Shown here in pieces: positions 23,876-36,500 of a stretch of DNA of 64,000 bases. The stretch is from Clarkia xantiana subsp. parviflora. Its lineage: Eukaryota; Streptophyta; Magnoliopsida; Myrtales; Onagraceae. The notes under the pieces are model-generated. The model saw nothing but the letters and a program-made list of their open reading frames with translations. It was not told the DNA's origin and made no database searches. Within the stretch, counting starts at the first letter, position 1; every line of letters begins with the position of its first letter. The translations under genes were made by a program, and so were the position numbers. The stretch is taken from positions 54,999,629-55,063,628 of the forward strand of contig JAPTYO010000001.1 of NCBI GenBank assembly GCA_036873135.1, written 5' to 3'.

Positions 23876-23928
23876 CTCTCTATTAAAAGCACAACCTCAC
23901 TTCATCAATCTCTCACTCTAGCTGAAAA

Positions 23929-26900
23929 ATGGAATCCATACTCTCATGTTTAATATCACCACTTTCTCTATACCTGCTAACCCTAGCTTGCTTCATAATC
24001 TTCCTCAACCAAATCTCTTACCTGAACAAGAAGCGCCGGGCACCCGGCCCTCTCCTCGTACCCCCTTTCCTCGGCAACGCCCTCCGTGTCGTCGCGGACC
24101 CCGCCGGCTTCTGGGCCGACCAATCCGCCCTCGCCAAGTCGCTCGGCTTTTCCGCTAACTACATCGCCGGCCGCTTCATTCTCTTCATCCACGACTCCGA
24201 ACTCTCCCACAAGATCTTCGCCAATGTTCGCCCCGACGCCTTCCACCTCGTCGGCCACCCGTTCGGCAAGAAGCTCTTCGGGGAGCATAACCTCATTTAC
24301 ATGACCGGCGATGAGCATAAGGTATGCAACTGTTCAGCATGATCATGTCCTTGTAATATTCTCACGATGATATGTTATATAGTTTTAGGATAAATATATC
24401 ATATTATACTCCCATGTTCTACCATATAAAATTTTCAAAATAACAAATAAAAACAATTTTTTAATATGTAATATATAATATAATATAAGTGGTACTAGTT
24501 TTTAGATTTTTTCCTTTAAAACTATTAGATTAGATATAGTATAAAGTCGGTCGTGTTGAATCCAAAAAAAGTTGACTCATTTTAGCCATCTAGGGTTTAT
24601 CATGCCCAATCATTCATTAATTCTAATAGGTTTAAAAGAAAATTTACAAAATTAATTACACGTTATATTATATGATATATATATAAAAAAAAAAATAGAT
24701 AAATGGTAGGACGAGCAGGGTATGAGATTTTTATACATATTTTTTTCTCTATTTAATTTTAAATATGATTCATTCTTTTTCAATGTGAAAGCTGAGAAAT
24801 CAATTTAAAATAAACTCGACTTCGTTCTTCATTTATTATTTTGCTAATTAATGTTTATAGAATTTATTATGATGATAACATTTATTGAATACTAAATATT
24901 TTTCTCATACCAATTTTCTTAATGTAAGGATCTACGGCGCCGTATTGCTCCTAACTTCACTCCCAAGGCACTCGCCACCTATACGGCGTCGCAGCAACTC
25001 ATTATCCGCACCCACCTCGAGAAATGGCTCCGCCTCTCCGCCGGCGTAAAACCGATCCCGCTGCGGCTACTCATACGCGACATGAACCTCGAAACGTCGC
25101 AGACGGTGTTCGTCGGGCCGTACCTGAGCACCGACGCGCGGGACCGGTTCGATGCGGACTACGCGCTCTTCAACGTCGGACTCATGGCGCTCCCCGTTGA
25201 CTTCCCAGGGTTCGCCTTCCGGAGGGCGCGGCTCGCCGTTGACCGGCTGGGGGAGACTTTGGCCGTGTGCGCGGAGCGGAGCAAGGTGAGGATGGAGAAC
25301 GGGGAGGAGCCGACGTGCTTGATTGATTATTGGATGCAGGATACGGTGAAGGAGATGGCGGCGGCTAAGGAGGCTGGGGAGGCGGCGCCGCCGCACAGCG
25401 GCGATCGTGAGATTGGGGGACACTTGTTTGACTTTCTGTTTGCGGCGCAGGACGCCTCTACGTCGTCGTTGCAGTGGGCGGTTACACTTCTGGACTCACA
25501 CCCGGTAGTTCTATCCAAGGTGACTAAATTTAGAATAAATTTAAAAAATAAAAAATCATGAAAAATATTTAGAATATTTTTTTGCAAAAAAAACTAAAAA
25601 AAAATATAGCAAAAAGTATATTTTGAACGAAAAAAATAAAATTCCGCTGAGTTTTATTTGCATAAAATATATTTTGTATTTTTAAATAGGTTTATCTATT
25701 TTTTTATTTAAGAATTTTTTTTAATAAAATTAAAAATAATTTGGTATATTATAATATTTGTGATACATAAAAAAAGTAATTAGTGATCTACATATAGAAA
25801 TTTAATATTAAAATAAAAAATAAATTAGTCTATTCTTTCCAAACAAACTAATCATCTATTCAAAATTTCTTTTTTGGCCCCAAAAATTCAAAACTTCGTT
25901 GATTCCTTTATTTGCCATCATTGTCGTTGAATTTATTGGAATATTTATTTTTATATTTTTTTTGGGCTTGTCTCTTTGAGATTCTCTAGGTGATATGTAT
26001 TTATCGATATAATTACATATATTAAAAGAAAATGGATGACAATCAATTTATCTTTTTATATTATCCTATGATGATATAAACATTGACCAAACAATGATAT
26101 AAAGACACTTATATATTTTAATTTCAATAGTAAAGTAAACGAAAAACAAGCCAATATTTTAATACAAGACAAAAGCTGTATTTTTTTACAACTTACAAAG
26201 CAATGAATTATTTAGACATAGTAGAACTGTAATTTGACTGTCTGTTATAGTTGGAACATATATTAATTCTCCAAAGTAGCTATGAAAATAATTTATTTAT
26301 TAAAAAAAAATATAATTGATCATACTCTTACCAGCTAACGTGCCAACGTGTTGAAGTCTAGTAAAATTATATATATTTACAAGATTTATTGTCGTTTTAT
26401 TATTGGCTGCATATATATATATATATATTAGGGCTGGCAATTTGGGCTCGGCACGATGGGCCGACACGAACACGACACGAAAATTACGAGTTTGAGTTTT
26501 TTATTAGTAACACGACACGACACGATAACACGATTTTTTATACTAAAACGTTTAAATATTAATTTTTTTCTTTAATTTACTATAGGTTTTTTGTGTCAGT
26601 TTTTCATGTTGGGCCGGGTTGGGCTGTGTTTGGGCTGACCCTAAAGCACGACACGAACCCGCACGGCCCGCACGTATTGCCAGCCCTAATATATATAGTA
26701 TATATAAAAGTGATCATATTGTCCCTTAAAACCCTAGGTCCGGGAAGAAGTTGCTAAGATATGGTCACCGGAGAAGGATAATTTGATCACCGGAGAACAA
26801 CTAAGGGAAATGAAGTACACCGAGGCGGTGGCTCGCGAGGTCATTAGGTACCGAGCTCCGGCGACCATGGTCCCACACATTGCCGGTGAGGACTTTCCTC

Positions 26901-27271
26901 TGACCGATACTTACACTATCCCTAAGGGCACAATCGTCTTTCCCTCCGTGTTTGAGTCATCCTTCCAAGGCTTCACCGAACCAGACCGATTTGACCCTGA
27001 CCGGTTCAGTGAGAACCGGCACGAGGACCGGACTTTCAAGAGGAACTTCATGGCCTTTGGGGCCGGACCGCACCAATGTGTTGGTCAGCGATACGCTCTG
27101 AATCATTTGATGCTCTTTATCGCGATATTCACGACCCTGATTGATTTCAAGCGCCTCAGAACGGACGGTTGTGATGACATCGTGTACGTGCCTACTATTT
27201 GCCCGAAGGACGATTGCACGGTTTTTATGAAGAGCCGGTCCGTGCGGTCCTCTTTCCCAACCACGAGTTGA
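23929..27271 (+). CDS. CYP710A: Cytochrome P450 CYP710A, sterol C-22 desaturase
   Basis: Three exons: 23929-24321, 24929-25519 and 26738-27271, giving 505 residues. The N-terminal hydrophobic segment (about 5-28) is an ER membrane anchor, followed by a Pro-rich hinge (APGPLLVPP). P450 signatures are present: the I-helix FAAQDAS (302-308), the ExxR motif E362-R365 and the haem loop [10 protein letters not shown] with Cys442 as the iron ligand. CYP710A-specific stretches such as [30 protein letters not shown] and the C-terminal [16 protein letters not shown] are intact. CYP710A enzymes introduce the C-22 double bond into sitosterol, making stigmasterol, with electrons from cytochrome P450 reductase. 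Exons are GC-rich while both introns are very AT-rich. As I recall, Arabidopsis CYP710A genes lack introns, so the two introns here are notable; intron 2 carries a hAT-type MITE. A fold-back element and TA repeat form the promoter. Confidence 0.93.
26429..26688. mobile_element. hAT-type MITE in CYP710A intron 2
   Basis: A 260-bp element with terminal inverted repeats TAGGGCTGGCAAT and ATTGCCAGCCCTA, flanked by ATATATAT on both sides. The 8-bp duplication and TIR sequence are typical of hAT elements, though the AT-rich flank weakens the duplication call. Inside are repeats of acacgacacga and GC-rich cgggccg-like words. Non-coding. Confidence 0.82.
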
Positions 27272-28133
27272 TTCCGGTTCTAGGCGGTGGCGGTTTGGTA
27301 ATTGTGGTGACAACACGGTTGTGTTTATTTACTTGTTTGGTATTGTATTTGTGGAGAAGAAATTATTAATTGTTCATAAAGCATCACATTAGTCTCTATC
27401 AATAAAAAGCAAACATATAATTTAATATAGATTTAATATTGCTTTTTATAATTCACTTAACAATTTGTATTGATTAAAAACTGCAAGTGATTTTAAATTG
27501 TAATACTGGTCATAAATAATTTTTCATTTTTTAAATCATAATAGTGTTTATCATTATGACTGATGGATGATTGGCCAAGTATGTCAAGTGCTTTGATTGG
27601 TTGTTTATTTTATTAAATTGGATTGTGTGGAATCTAGGATTTAATAAAAAAATGTAATTGTCACATGATTGATTGATGGGATTATTATGTTTACGGTTTG
27701 GGCCAGTGTATATAAAATCAATCAATCAATCTTTAATCATATAATATCTATATAAATATACATTTATTAGAGTGGACTTTTGGAAACTATATAGCGATAG
27801 CAGAATTTCTCATCTCACATATATGAAGTTTTTTATTTCGCAAAAAAAAAAAAAAATCAGCAAAATAATGAAGTATTTATTAACTATGTAAATATAATGT
27901 AACAATTTGTTAAAAGTGCTAGTCATAATTATTCTAGATATGAAGTTACGATTCTTACATGAAAAAAAAAACATACGGTGAACATAGCACCGTACGTTAC
28001 GATTCTTGTGTTATGAATATACAAGATAGTCCTCAACTTTTCGCGCATCAACCAATTCATAGTATAAATAATGGAGTGCAATAATGGAATTAATAAATTT
28101 GAGTCATTTGTATGGTCAAAAACATGTGGTAAT

Positions 28134-28400
28134 TGTTAAAAACAGACCCAATTTCAATGTACTACTCTATATATAACTGAATATGATTGGTATATTGTTA
28201 TGGTCTATATACCATGCCAAGGTATGAGATTTGTATCACATTAGTTGTATAAGTAACCATTGTGATATTTATAAGTTAAACAAGTCATTTCATCTAATAG
28301 ACTAGTTTATTGGACTGAACATTTCCATTTAGTTTGTAATAATTGATATCAGAGTCATACCGTGAAGTGGTTGACCTTAGGAATTTGGAACCCTAAGCAA
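28134..28400 (+). mobile_element. Possible decayed LTR with tRNA-iMet primer-binding site
   Basis: A stretch ending in TTGATATCAGAGTCAT (about 28344-28359), close to the TGGTATCAGAGC primer site used by many plant LTR retrotransposons, preceded by LTR-like sequence. No gag-pol frame follows, so this is at best a remnant. Confidence 0.35.
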
Positions 28401-28539
28401 TCTGCACATATTTAAATCCGCAACGGGTTAAAAAACGGTAATAAATTAATAAATGGTAAAAAGATAAATTAAATGATTAGATATAGATGGCGAATGATGG
28501 ATATACACCTAATTGACCTCATTAAAACTCGACTCGGTC

Positions 28540-28960
28540 GCCCTGTCGACTCCGAACACGGTAAGTGACGAGATCCGAAGACACACGCTAGTCCTCCCAA
28601 AGGGCCTCCGTCTGAACTAAGTCCGGACGGATCAACCTTCGACCGGACTATAGTCCGGTCATGATGGGGCCGACGCGCCCCACACCTCGCGCTCGGCCCT
28701 GACGTCCGGGTGACTGACACCCGGGCTACGCGCACGACACATCCCGTATGAAATATTATGCGGACCCCACTCAATAATATTGGCCCCTTCGATGTCAAGA
28801 TCATAATCCCTATAACTAGGGCCTCATATCTCTCATTTACAACTTGATTTCACTTGATTACTCTGATCTCTCTCTAGAACTTTATCTCTCTAAAACCGAA
28901 CTTTCATTTTAGCATCAGAGAAGGTTCGCTGGACACCCCCGATTTACCATTTGTGCAATT
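28540..28960 (+). mobile_element. Possible Gypsy-type LTR fragment
   Basis: A GC-richer island that ends in tctctaaaaccgaactttca then agcatcagagaaggttcgct and ggacacccc. The words CATCAGAG...GGACACCCC are typical of the 3' part of plant Gypsy LTRs. No internal coding domain is present. Confidence 0.35.
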
Positions 28961-30479
28961 AAGCGAGATAATGAGCGAAAATAGCGAAATACGAGCAAGG
29001 AAAGCAATACCGACTCAACAAAGACCGCCAAAATCGGAATCTCAACGAACGCGATTCATCAGCGGAAAGTGATAAAAGTCCAAATTACCATTGCATTGAG
29101 GATTTAAACTTTTACTACAGTTAGTTGGCCCTATTTGTAATCAATTTAACACGTTTTCAGCATGCACCTAGACCACACGGATCTTGTTGGTGGTCGAGTA
29201 GATTTGACCATTTTAAATCCAGGTGATTTGTCCCACAGTCCACCGACAAGAAAATAAAGTTGTTGGCTTTATTAATTGAAATTAATACAACTGTTGAATT
29301 CAAATTACATTGGCACATTTTCGCCTTAATACGTATTTTTAAATTTAATATTTTCTTATATAATTTAACAGTTTAATTAAATTTTTAGAAAAAAATAAAA
29401 TAAACTACAAAATTATTACACCTAAATACACGTATTAAAATCGATCTGAGATAGAAAAAAGTGTCGCAAATAACTGTAAAAAAATGTTATTGTGTACGAT
29501 TCTGTTAGTAGCACTTATGTGCATATTATGTAACATTTCCATTCTTTATTTATTTTTGCTTTGTTAAAAAAAAAATATATATATATTTTACCATTGCATG
29601 TCTCTTAGATTCCAGCAAACTTCTATTTCAATTTTCTAAAGGTCTTATTTCTATTCCGAAAAAGAAAAAACAATTAGAGTGAAAAACCAATCATTAGTTT
29701 ATTTTTTGTAAGTTTTCAACTCATTAGTTTTTTTTTTTAGTAATGATTTTTTTCTTTACTTATATGACACATTCTAATGGAATCATCCTCATATCAAAAG
29801 TGATAGTATACTGAGTAATTATGATTCATAAGACTATTTTCTTTAGTCTGTCCTCATATTAACCTCATTTGCATCTTTAATAGTATATAATTAAAAAAGT
29901 GCACATCATTTAAAGATGCAAGCGCTTTATGGGTGCCTCAAATTTGACTCAAGAATTGATATTTACATATCAGAGCGCCTTAAATCTTTGACAAAAACAA
30001 ATGAACGATATTCTCTATATATCTAAATATAACAATATGGTTAAATTTTTTATATTATCCAAACACGAATGTCGCGTTGCTTATGCAAATTCCAAAAACA
30101 TAAGTTCTAGGGAACATAATATTTGAGCAACAAAAAGAAAGTCATCTCTCAATTGTCCTATTCAACAAATTTTCTAACAATTGGCCTAAAAAAAAAAAAA
30201 AATTTGCTAACATGCTTTGATATCTCACACCAATTGAAAATGCTAGCAAGTTTGCAACAATTTTCGTGGTTTATGAAACATTTATAGAAAAATAAAAAGT
30301 TGAGGACTATCTTGTATATTCATAAATAGGTTAAGAACGAAACAGTGTGTTCTGTTCTCCGGCGAGGAAAGTCGGTGTGCCGGTCCGACACATCTCTTTT
30401 CGTCCTCTGCAGTCTCCGATTTGCATAGGAATCAACCGATTCGATCTGCAAGCTCGAGAGGTAGACCGCGAGAAAGGAT

Positions 30480-32442
30480 ATGGCGGAAGGGGAGAAGAAG
30501 AGGGTGGTGGAGTCGCTTGGATGGCTGACGGAATCCTCAATCATGCCGAAGAAGCACCGCGCAATCGCCGGCGTCGGCCCTACCTCTATACTTGAACTCA
30601 AAGCCCAGCTCTACCAGTCTCAGGAGGATGTTAAGAACTCCAAGGATTTGTCTGGCGCCGATATTGAGTTCCGCCGCGCCAAAAAGATCCTTCCGCCTTC
30701 CGATGTCTACTCCGCCAAGAACTCCGGCGTTGAATCCAGGGCTCACAAGTAATGTCGCAGTTCTCTGTCTCCTTCTATGTTGGCGCTTCAATTGAACTTC
30801 CAAATCTTATTTTGTTCTCATCTTATGGTTGAATTATGCGTTCTAGGTTAACATTCTGTTCCATCATTCAGGGTGCTTGATGGTGTTTTTTGTTAAGATT
30901 GAAAGTTCATGATCTTCAATTGTTGTTTGCTTTATGTTGTTGATTAGACTTCTCTGTTAAATTGTCGATGTAGGATACATGATTAGTAAATGGAGCATTG
31001 CCATAGTGAAACTGCATTAGCTCAATTGATTTGGTTTTTTGATTCACAATTTAGGGTTAGTTAATCGCAAATCTTGTCAACCTTGTGAAGTTCCTAGTTC
31101 AAATTGTGCTTTTATTTCAGTTCAATTATTTATGTGGATAGTTTCTGATGTTAATTCAAGAAGCAACATGCTTGCATTACAGCTGAATTGTTTTTCTGTG
31201 TTTAATGTATGATGTGAATTGAGGGAGCAGGTGTTTGTTGTGTGCTTTGAGTCTCCAAATCTCAGATTTTGTTGCGCAGAAGAGTGTCGAAAGTACTGTT
31301 AACAAGAAATTGTAGACCCCCTGCCATTTTTCCAGATAATTAGACTTTCTGATGCTTTTGCTTTCGATCATTTATTAGTTCTATGAATTTTTAAAATGTG
31401 AAGTTCAGTTTATCTTGTATATCCAGTTGCTGCTCGGTCTTTTCATATATTTCTTGATAACAGCTTCTTGATAAGAGACTTATCATGAGACTAGCTGAGT
31501 AGGTTAGGAAGAAGTTCGCAAGTGCGTCATTCTGTAAGAATTGCATTGTTCTTGTAGCTAACACTTTCTGATTCCAGTTTTAACAGTTTATTGCTATGTC
31601 TGTCTTAGTTTCAAGATTTGAGCAATAAACGGTGATGAAATCAATAGTTATATCATAATTTCACCGTGATGTTATAAATTATAAATTTTGATTGCTAACC
31701 GTTAATGCAGAGACAAGCTCGAGTTCAAAGCAGAAAAAGATGGGGCAAAAAGCTACGAAGCATTAGAGAAGAAAGCTCAGCTATATGATAAGCTAGCAAG
31801 AGGCGAATTGTCAGATGAAGAAGATCAAGAGAAGTACTGTGTGGACTTCTTTCGCAAGAGCTTGGAGCACGAAGAGGCACCACAGATACAACATCATCAC
31901 GAAACATCTGCAGCTGAAACATCCGACCACCTCAATGATAATGACAACGATAATCTAGACTTGTTCAGTAAAAAATCTTTAGGCCCCGGGCGAAAATCTG
32001 GGGTACCAGTGGATAATGATGAACATAAGCGCTTTGTAAGGTAAAATCTTTCTCCTTGCTCTTTTAAATCGCTTTATCTACGATGATCTAGTAATGACTG
32101 GCCTGAATTAGCTGCTTAGAGTCAATAGCTTGATTCTTTGCTCATGTTAATGCTACTGCTAAGTTGATTCTTATCTGTTACTCTGTGCATCATCTTTAGT
32201 TTTCTTTGAGCCTGATGGGTAAAAAAACAACTAATTGACAAATCAGCAATTTTCTGTGAAATGTGTGTTTTTTCAGGGAAGTTCATGAGGAAGTGAACCA
32301 AGCCCGGGAAAAGGCATCGGAGCTAAAACTGCGGAGGCAAGAGCAAGCGACATCCCGACGCGAGAAGCTAAAGCAGGCTTATTTGAAGAAGCAGCTTGAG
32401 AAATTAAAAGCAGCAGCGGGTTCGACTGCAGGGAAGACGTGA
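30480..32442 (+). CDS. CCDC174-like coiled-coil protein
   Basis: Three exons: 30480-30748, 31711-32040 and 32277-32442, giving 254 residues with GT-AG junctions in frame. The N-terminal part contains LELKAQLYQSQEDVK, and residues about 107-146 hold a YDKLARGELSDEED...YCVDFFRKSL segment that resembles the conserved block of animal CCDC174. A Lys/Glu/Arg-rich coiled coil (about 200-250, EVHEEVNQAREKASELKLRR) closes the protein. No signal peptide or membrane segment; the basic C-terminus fits a nuclear protein. CCDC174 in animals is nuclear and linked to RNA processing complexes; the plant role is not known to me. The start codon is the first in-frame Met after a typical leader. Confidence 0.75.
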
Positions 32443-33537
32443 TAAAACGAGCGAGTCGAAAGACCCGAACTAGGTAATTTAGACTTCTTTTAGTTCGAGT
32501 TGTTGATTCATGATCTACTCTTGAGTGTATGCATTTTCTTGTACAGAAGTGGTGGTTGTACTTTTCAGCAACAATTATACACTACTGTCTCACTTGTTAT
32601 AATCAAGTGATTTTCTAAAGGTAGATTTATAAATGATGTATGAACATTCTTTACGAAAAGTATCATAATTTGTGGTATATATAAATAGAATCTTGTAAAA
32701 TTAAGTTTCACTCGTACTGGGTTAACTTATAAGAGGTAATTAATGATAATGAATATTTTTGAATTTCAATGCTCAAATTCAAGACATTTGGCTAAGTGAT
32801 GACAAATCGGTTCTGATTATGTCTCGCCTTCAAAGCTCAACTCAGCCTGATTGAGTCCGTTTTTTTTTTTTTTTCACTTGGGTTCAAATTGTCCTCACTA
32901 ACTCCACTCAGGTTTGAGTGAGTTTGTGGTATAAATATGGGGTATTCGAATATACCCACCTTAATGCGCGCGGCGTTTTTCAAGGATCAATAGTTATTGC
33001 TCTGCAAGCCCGATTACGGCCCGAGTTGGTATGATACTATTCTGTCATGCCCCCAAACCTGAGCGACTGTTCTCACTAGAATAACCTTGCCTGACTGAGC
33101 CCGTTGTCCTCGTTTGGCTCAGAAAATGAGAAATTCTTATTAAACTATAGTATTACCTCTCTTGTTCAATAAAACTCCAAATTTATTGCGTGGTACAAAT
33201 ATAGCTATTATAGACTATATTCTCATATAAACTTTTAAAATTTAAATAAAAAGAATAACAAAACTAAAGTCAGATCCAACACAAATAACATGCAACCATA
33301 ACCTAAACCAATCATTAGTATTTGTTGAGAACTTCCGCCAAGGCCAGCCATGTGACAAAACGTAACATATGGAGTTCTGCAGTTTTGACTCTGCTTTTCG
33401 TAGCTTATAAATGAGGAACAAACTTTATTTATACATATATATATAATACTTATGTGTATGCAAGAATAAGTAAAGTGACAATATTCATTCATTAATATCG
33501 TCCCTAATTGACCTACTTTGTGATCACATAACCTAAA
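32443..33537. other. Spacer upstream of the first GT77 gene
   Basis: Probable 3' UTR of the CCDC174-like gene to about 32650, then AT-rich sequence with a poly-T run near 32862 and short GC-richer patches around 32960-33120. No gene or clear element seen. Confidence 0.45.
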
Positions 33538-36500
33538 ATGAAGTTGCGCAAGGATTGCACCGGTCCTTTAGTTATAGTAACTCTTATAGTAGTCGGGTTT
33601 GTATATATATTCGCCGGGTCGTCCGGGTCGGTACCGTATCCGTTCCTTTTCCCGACTCAGAATGCACAACTTTGCGACACCAAGACTACGGTACGTACGT
33701 AATTGCTACATAAATTTTAATTTTTCTTAAAATTTGCTATCCAGACTTTCAATTTCAGAGCAAATTACTATATCTGCTTCAATTTCCGGCAAATTAGATA
33801 GAAATTGAGCATTTGCGATGCATGGAGTCTTTTTATTTGACCCAAGATGGATTATTTTATAAACTGAATGAATCGCAACAAAATATCCATAATTGGATAT
33901 TCAGTTGAAATGCACCGTTCGTACTGAAAGGAAGTCCAGTTGAGCATACAACTGAAAGTATTTCATTGCAATACTTTCAATTTATATTTTAATACATGTT
34001 GGGTACACATGAAAAAAAGCAAATGTCGCGAAAAACATGATCATTTTATGTCCGATTTGACGGGAATCGAACCAGAGGTAGCAATTTGATTGAAAAGTGA
34101 AAGTCCGGATAGTCGATTTTTAAAATGATTAATAACCATATTGCAACCCGAACTTTGAACAATTTACAAATCGTTACCTGAATTTTAATTTTTAAACTGA
34201 CTACCTAAACTTTCCAATTGAAACATATATAGCAATTTGCTATATCAAATTTTTAATTTTTAATATCAAATTTAACGGTAGTTGAAACATATATAACTCA
34301 GTTTGCTCCAAAATTAAAAGTTCATATAGCCCATTTTAAAAAATTAACATTCAGATAGTGATTTGTAAAATGACCAAAGTTTAGATTATAATAATTTGGT
34401 TATTAACACTACATTCTATCATTAATACTTACTAAAAATACAGTTTTTACCGACGAAATTTTCTCTATCAGCAAGAGTATCTTTTACCGACGAAATTTTT
34501 ACCGATGAAATGCGATTTCATAATTTTTCTTGATCAGCAAAACACGAGCGGCGGCCACCGTGACGAGCTCGAAGAAGCCCTAGCGGGGGCTTCAACGACG
34601 GGGAAGAACAAGACGGTGATTATCGCGGTGGTGAACAAGGCTTACGTGGAAGGGGACAAGCCGTTGCTCGATATATTCCTCGATGCGTTTTGGATTGGTG
34701 AAGGGACACGTGGCCTAGTTGATCATCTTCTCCTTGTAGCGATGGATGACGTGTCGTTCGATCGCTGCAAATTCCTTAGAATGCATTGTTACCGGCTCGG
34801 CGGCGGCGATGAAGACTCGGCCGAAGAACATTTGTTCATGTCCAAAGATTTTGTTAAGATGATGTGGAAGAGGACTCATTTCCTCGCCGATGTGCTCCGG
34901 CGAGGCTATAGCTTCATTTTCACTGTAAGTTTCAGATAATGACAAGTTTATGTTTGGGTTAACAATTTAAAAATAGTCATAATTTTAGGTTATGTTGTTA
35001 TTTGTTGTCTTATGTTTAAAATGTTAGTCTGCGCCATTGTTAGTGCCAAGACCCTAGAATAGTGAACTCCTCGGCATAAGCACTTTTTTTGTCTTGGTCC
35101 CAATTCAAAATGAAACAAGTCCGAACTAATTGAATACTTGTGTCAGAAATTTCCCGAATTGGTTTGCCATTCCAACTATTAGGATGGTAATTTTGTCATA
35201 ATTATAGGTTATGTTGCTATTTATTGACCTATGTTTAAAATGTTAATTTTCAGTGTCCTAACTATTAGAATGGTAATTTTTAATATTTTGTTCTTCTTAA
35301 AATTGACATGAACAAAATTCAGTTAGTATTTTGTACAATGGAGAGACCAATGTCCATTTTTTTTGCAATTTTTTATATATTGTTTTAGTAATCTTAATTA
35401 TTAGGTAGTTTTTAATATTTTAATTAACTAGAGGGGTCAATATTAGTGTTTTGAAAAGTTAGAGAGGTAATAGAACAATATAAAAAATTAATTTTTAACA
35501 AAAATCAAATAGAGAAGTGGGCAGAGAATGAAAAACCTAGATGGCTAGATTGTGTGACGCCTCAGTTTTACTCTTTATTTTTAAATTTTATTCATTTTTA
35601 AAAAGTGTACTCAATTGTGTAAATCCTGGATACATCACATTCAGCTAGCAAACTGCATATTTAAAGCATACTTCAGCCAGTAATATATACACACATATAA
35701 CAAAACTTTAATAGGCTACATGAAAATTTTAAATTGACATTAGTAAGGGTATTATTGGTATTTAAATGTAAATACCATGAATTTGGTCATCACGTGAGAT
35801 TCCTTTCTAAAGACACTGAAAACATAAAAGAATTAGTTATATATATATATTTGCATGGTTAGACAATTTAAACTAAAAATTGTATTTATTTATTTTTTAA
35901 ATTTCAGCTAACAATTTATCCGATCGAGCGATCGAGCAAACTTCAATGATTAATTAAGCATATATATATATATATGTCCTATATCTAAGGAATTGATTGT
36001 TAGTATTCGTTTGGATTGATTAAAGGATGTGGATGTTATGTGGTTGAGGGATCCATTCCCATACCTTAGCCAAGATCAAACCCTAGATCTCCAAATCAGC
36101 GGCAACAAACGCATCGGCGGTCCGACTTTGGAACCCAACCATATCAACACCGGCTTTTACATGATCCGGTCCAACAACAACACGGTCGCGCTCTTCGACG
36201 CGTGGTACGCGCATAGAAACTCCTCCGGCGGAATGAAGGAGCAAGACGTTCTAGAAGATATGATGCGAGACGGGTACTACTAGTAAATAAATATATTTTA
36301 TTATATTTTTAACGGTTTAAAATTAAACAAGTACTTAAGATAACACGCAGTGATATTGACACTCGATATAATTTTTGTAACTTTTAGGTATCTGAGATGT
36401 CCAAATTGTTGCACAAATGTAAATTTGGTTCCAGTTGACCTAGCCCGAGTCGAGCCCAGGATTAGGTCTGACCATGATGGGGGTCGCCTTGATCATGCGA

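Larger units (their letters stand above)
21625..23928. other. Spacer between MraY and CYP710A with fold-back elements
   Basis: Holds a small fold-back (21961-22142), AT-rich sequence with several poly-A/T runs (22300-23300), a large fold-back (23309-23798), a TA microsatellite and the CYP710A core promoter. I see no gene in it. Confidence 0.6.
27272..30479. other. Large AT-rich spacer with decayed retrotransposon remnants
   Basis: No gene is recognised between CYP710A and the CCDC174-like gene. It contains probable LTR fragments (28134-28400 and 28540-28960), poly-A/T runs and otherwise featureless AT-rich sequence. The last 130 bases are the CCDC174-like 5' leader. Confidence 0.55.

Noticed and set aside
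28469..28804. 111-codon minus-strand open frame
   Set aside because: Lies in a GC-rich LTR-like fragment; Arg-rich composition without any motif.
34060..34085. Pol III B-box-like ggttcgattccc on the minus strand
   Set aside because: No A box at a suitable distance and no tRNA fold or tail, so neither a tRNA nor a SINE call is supported.
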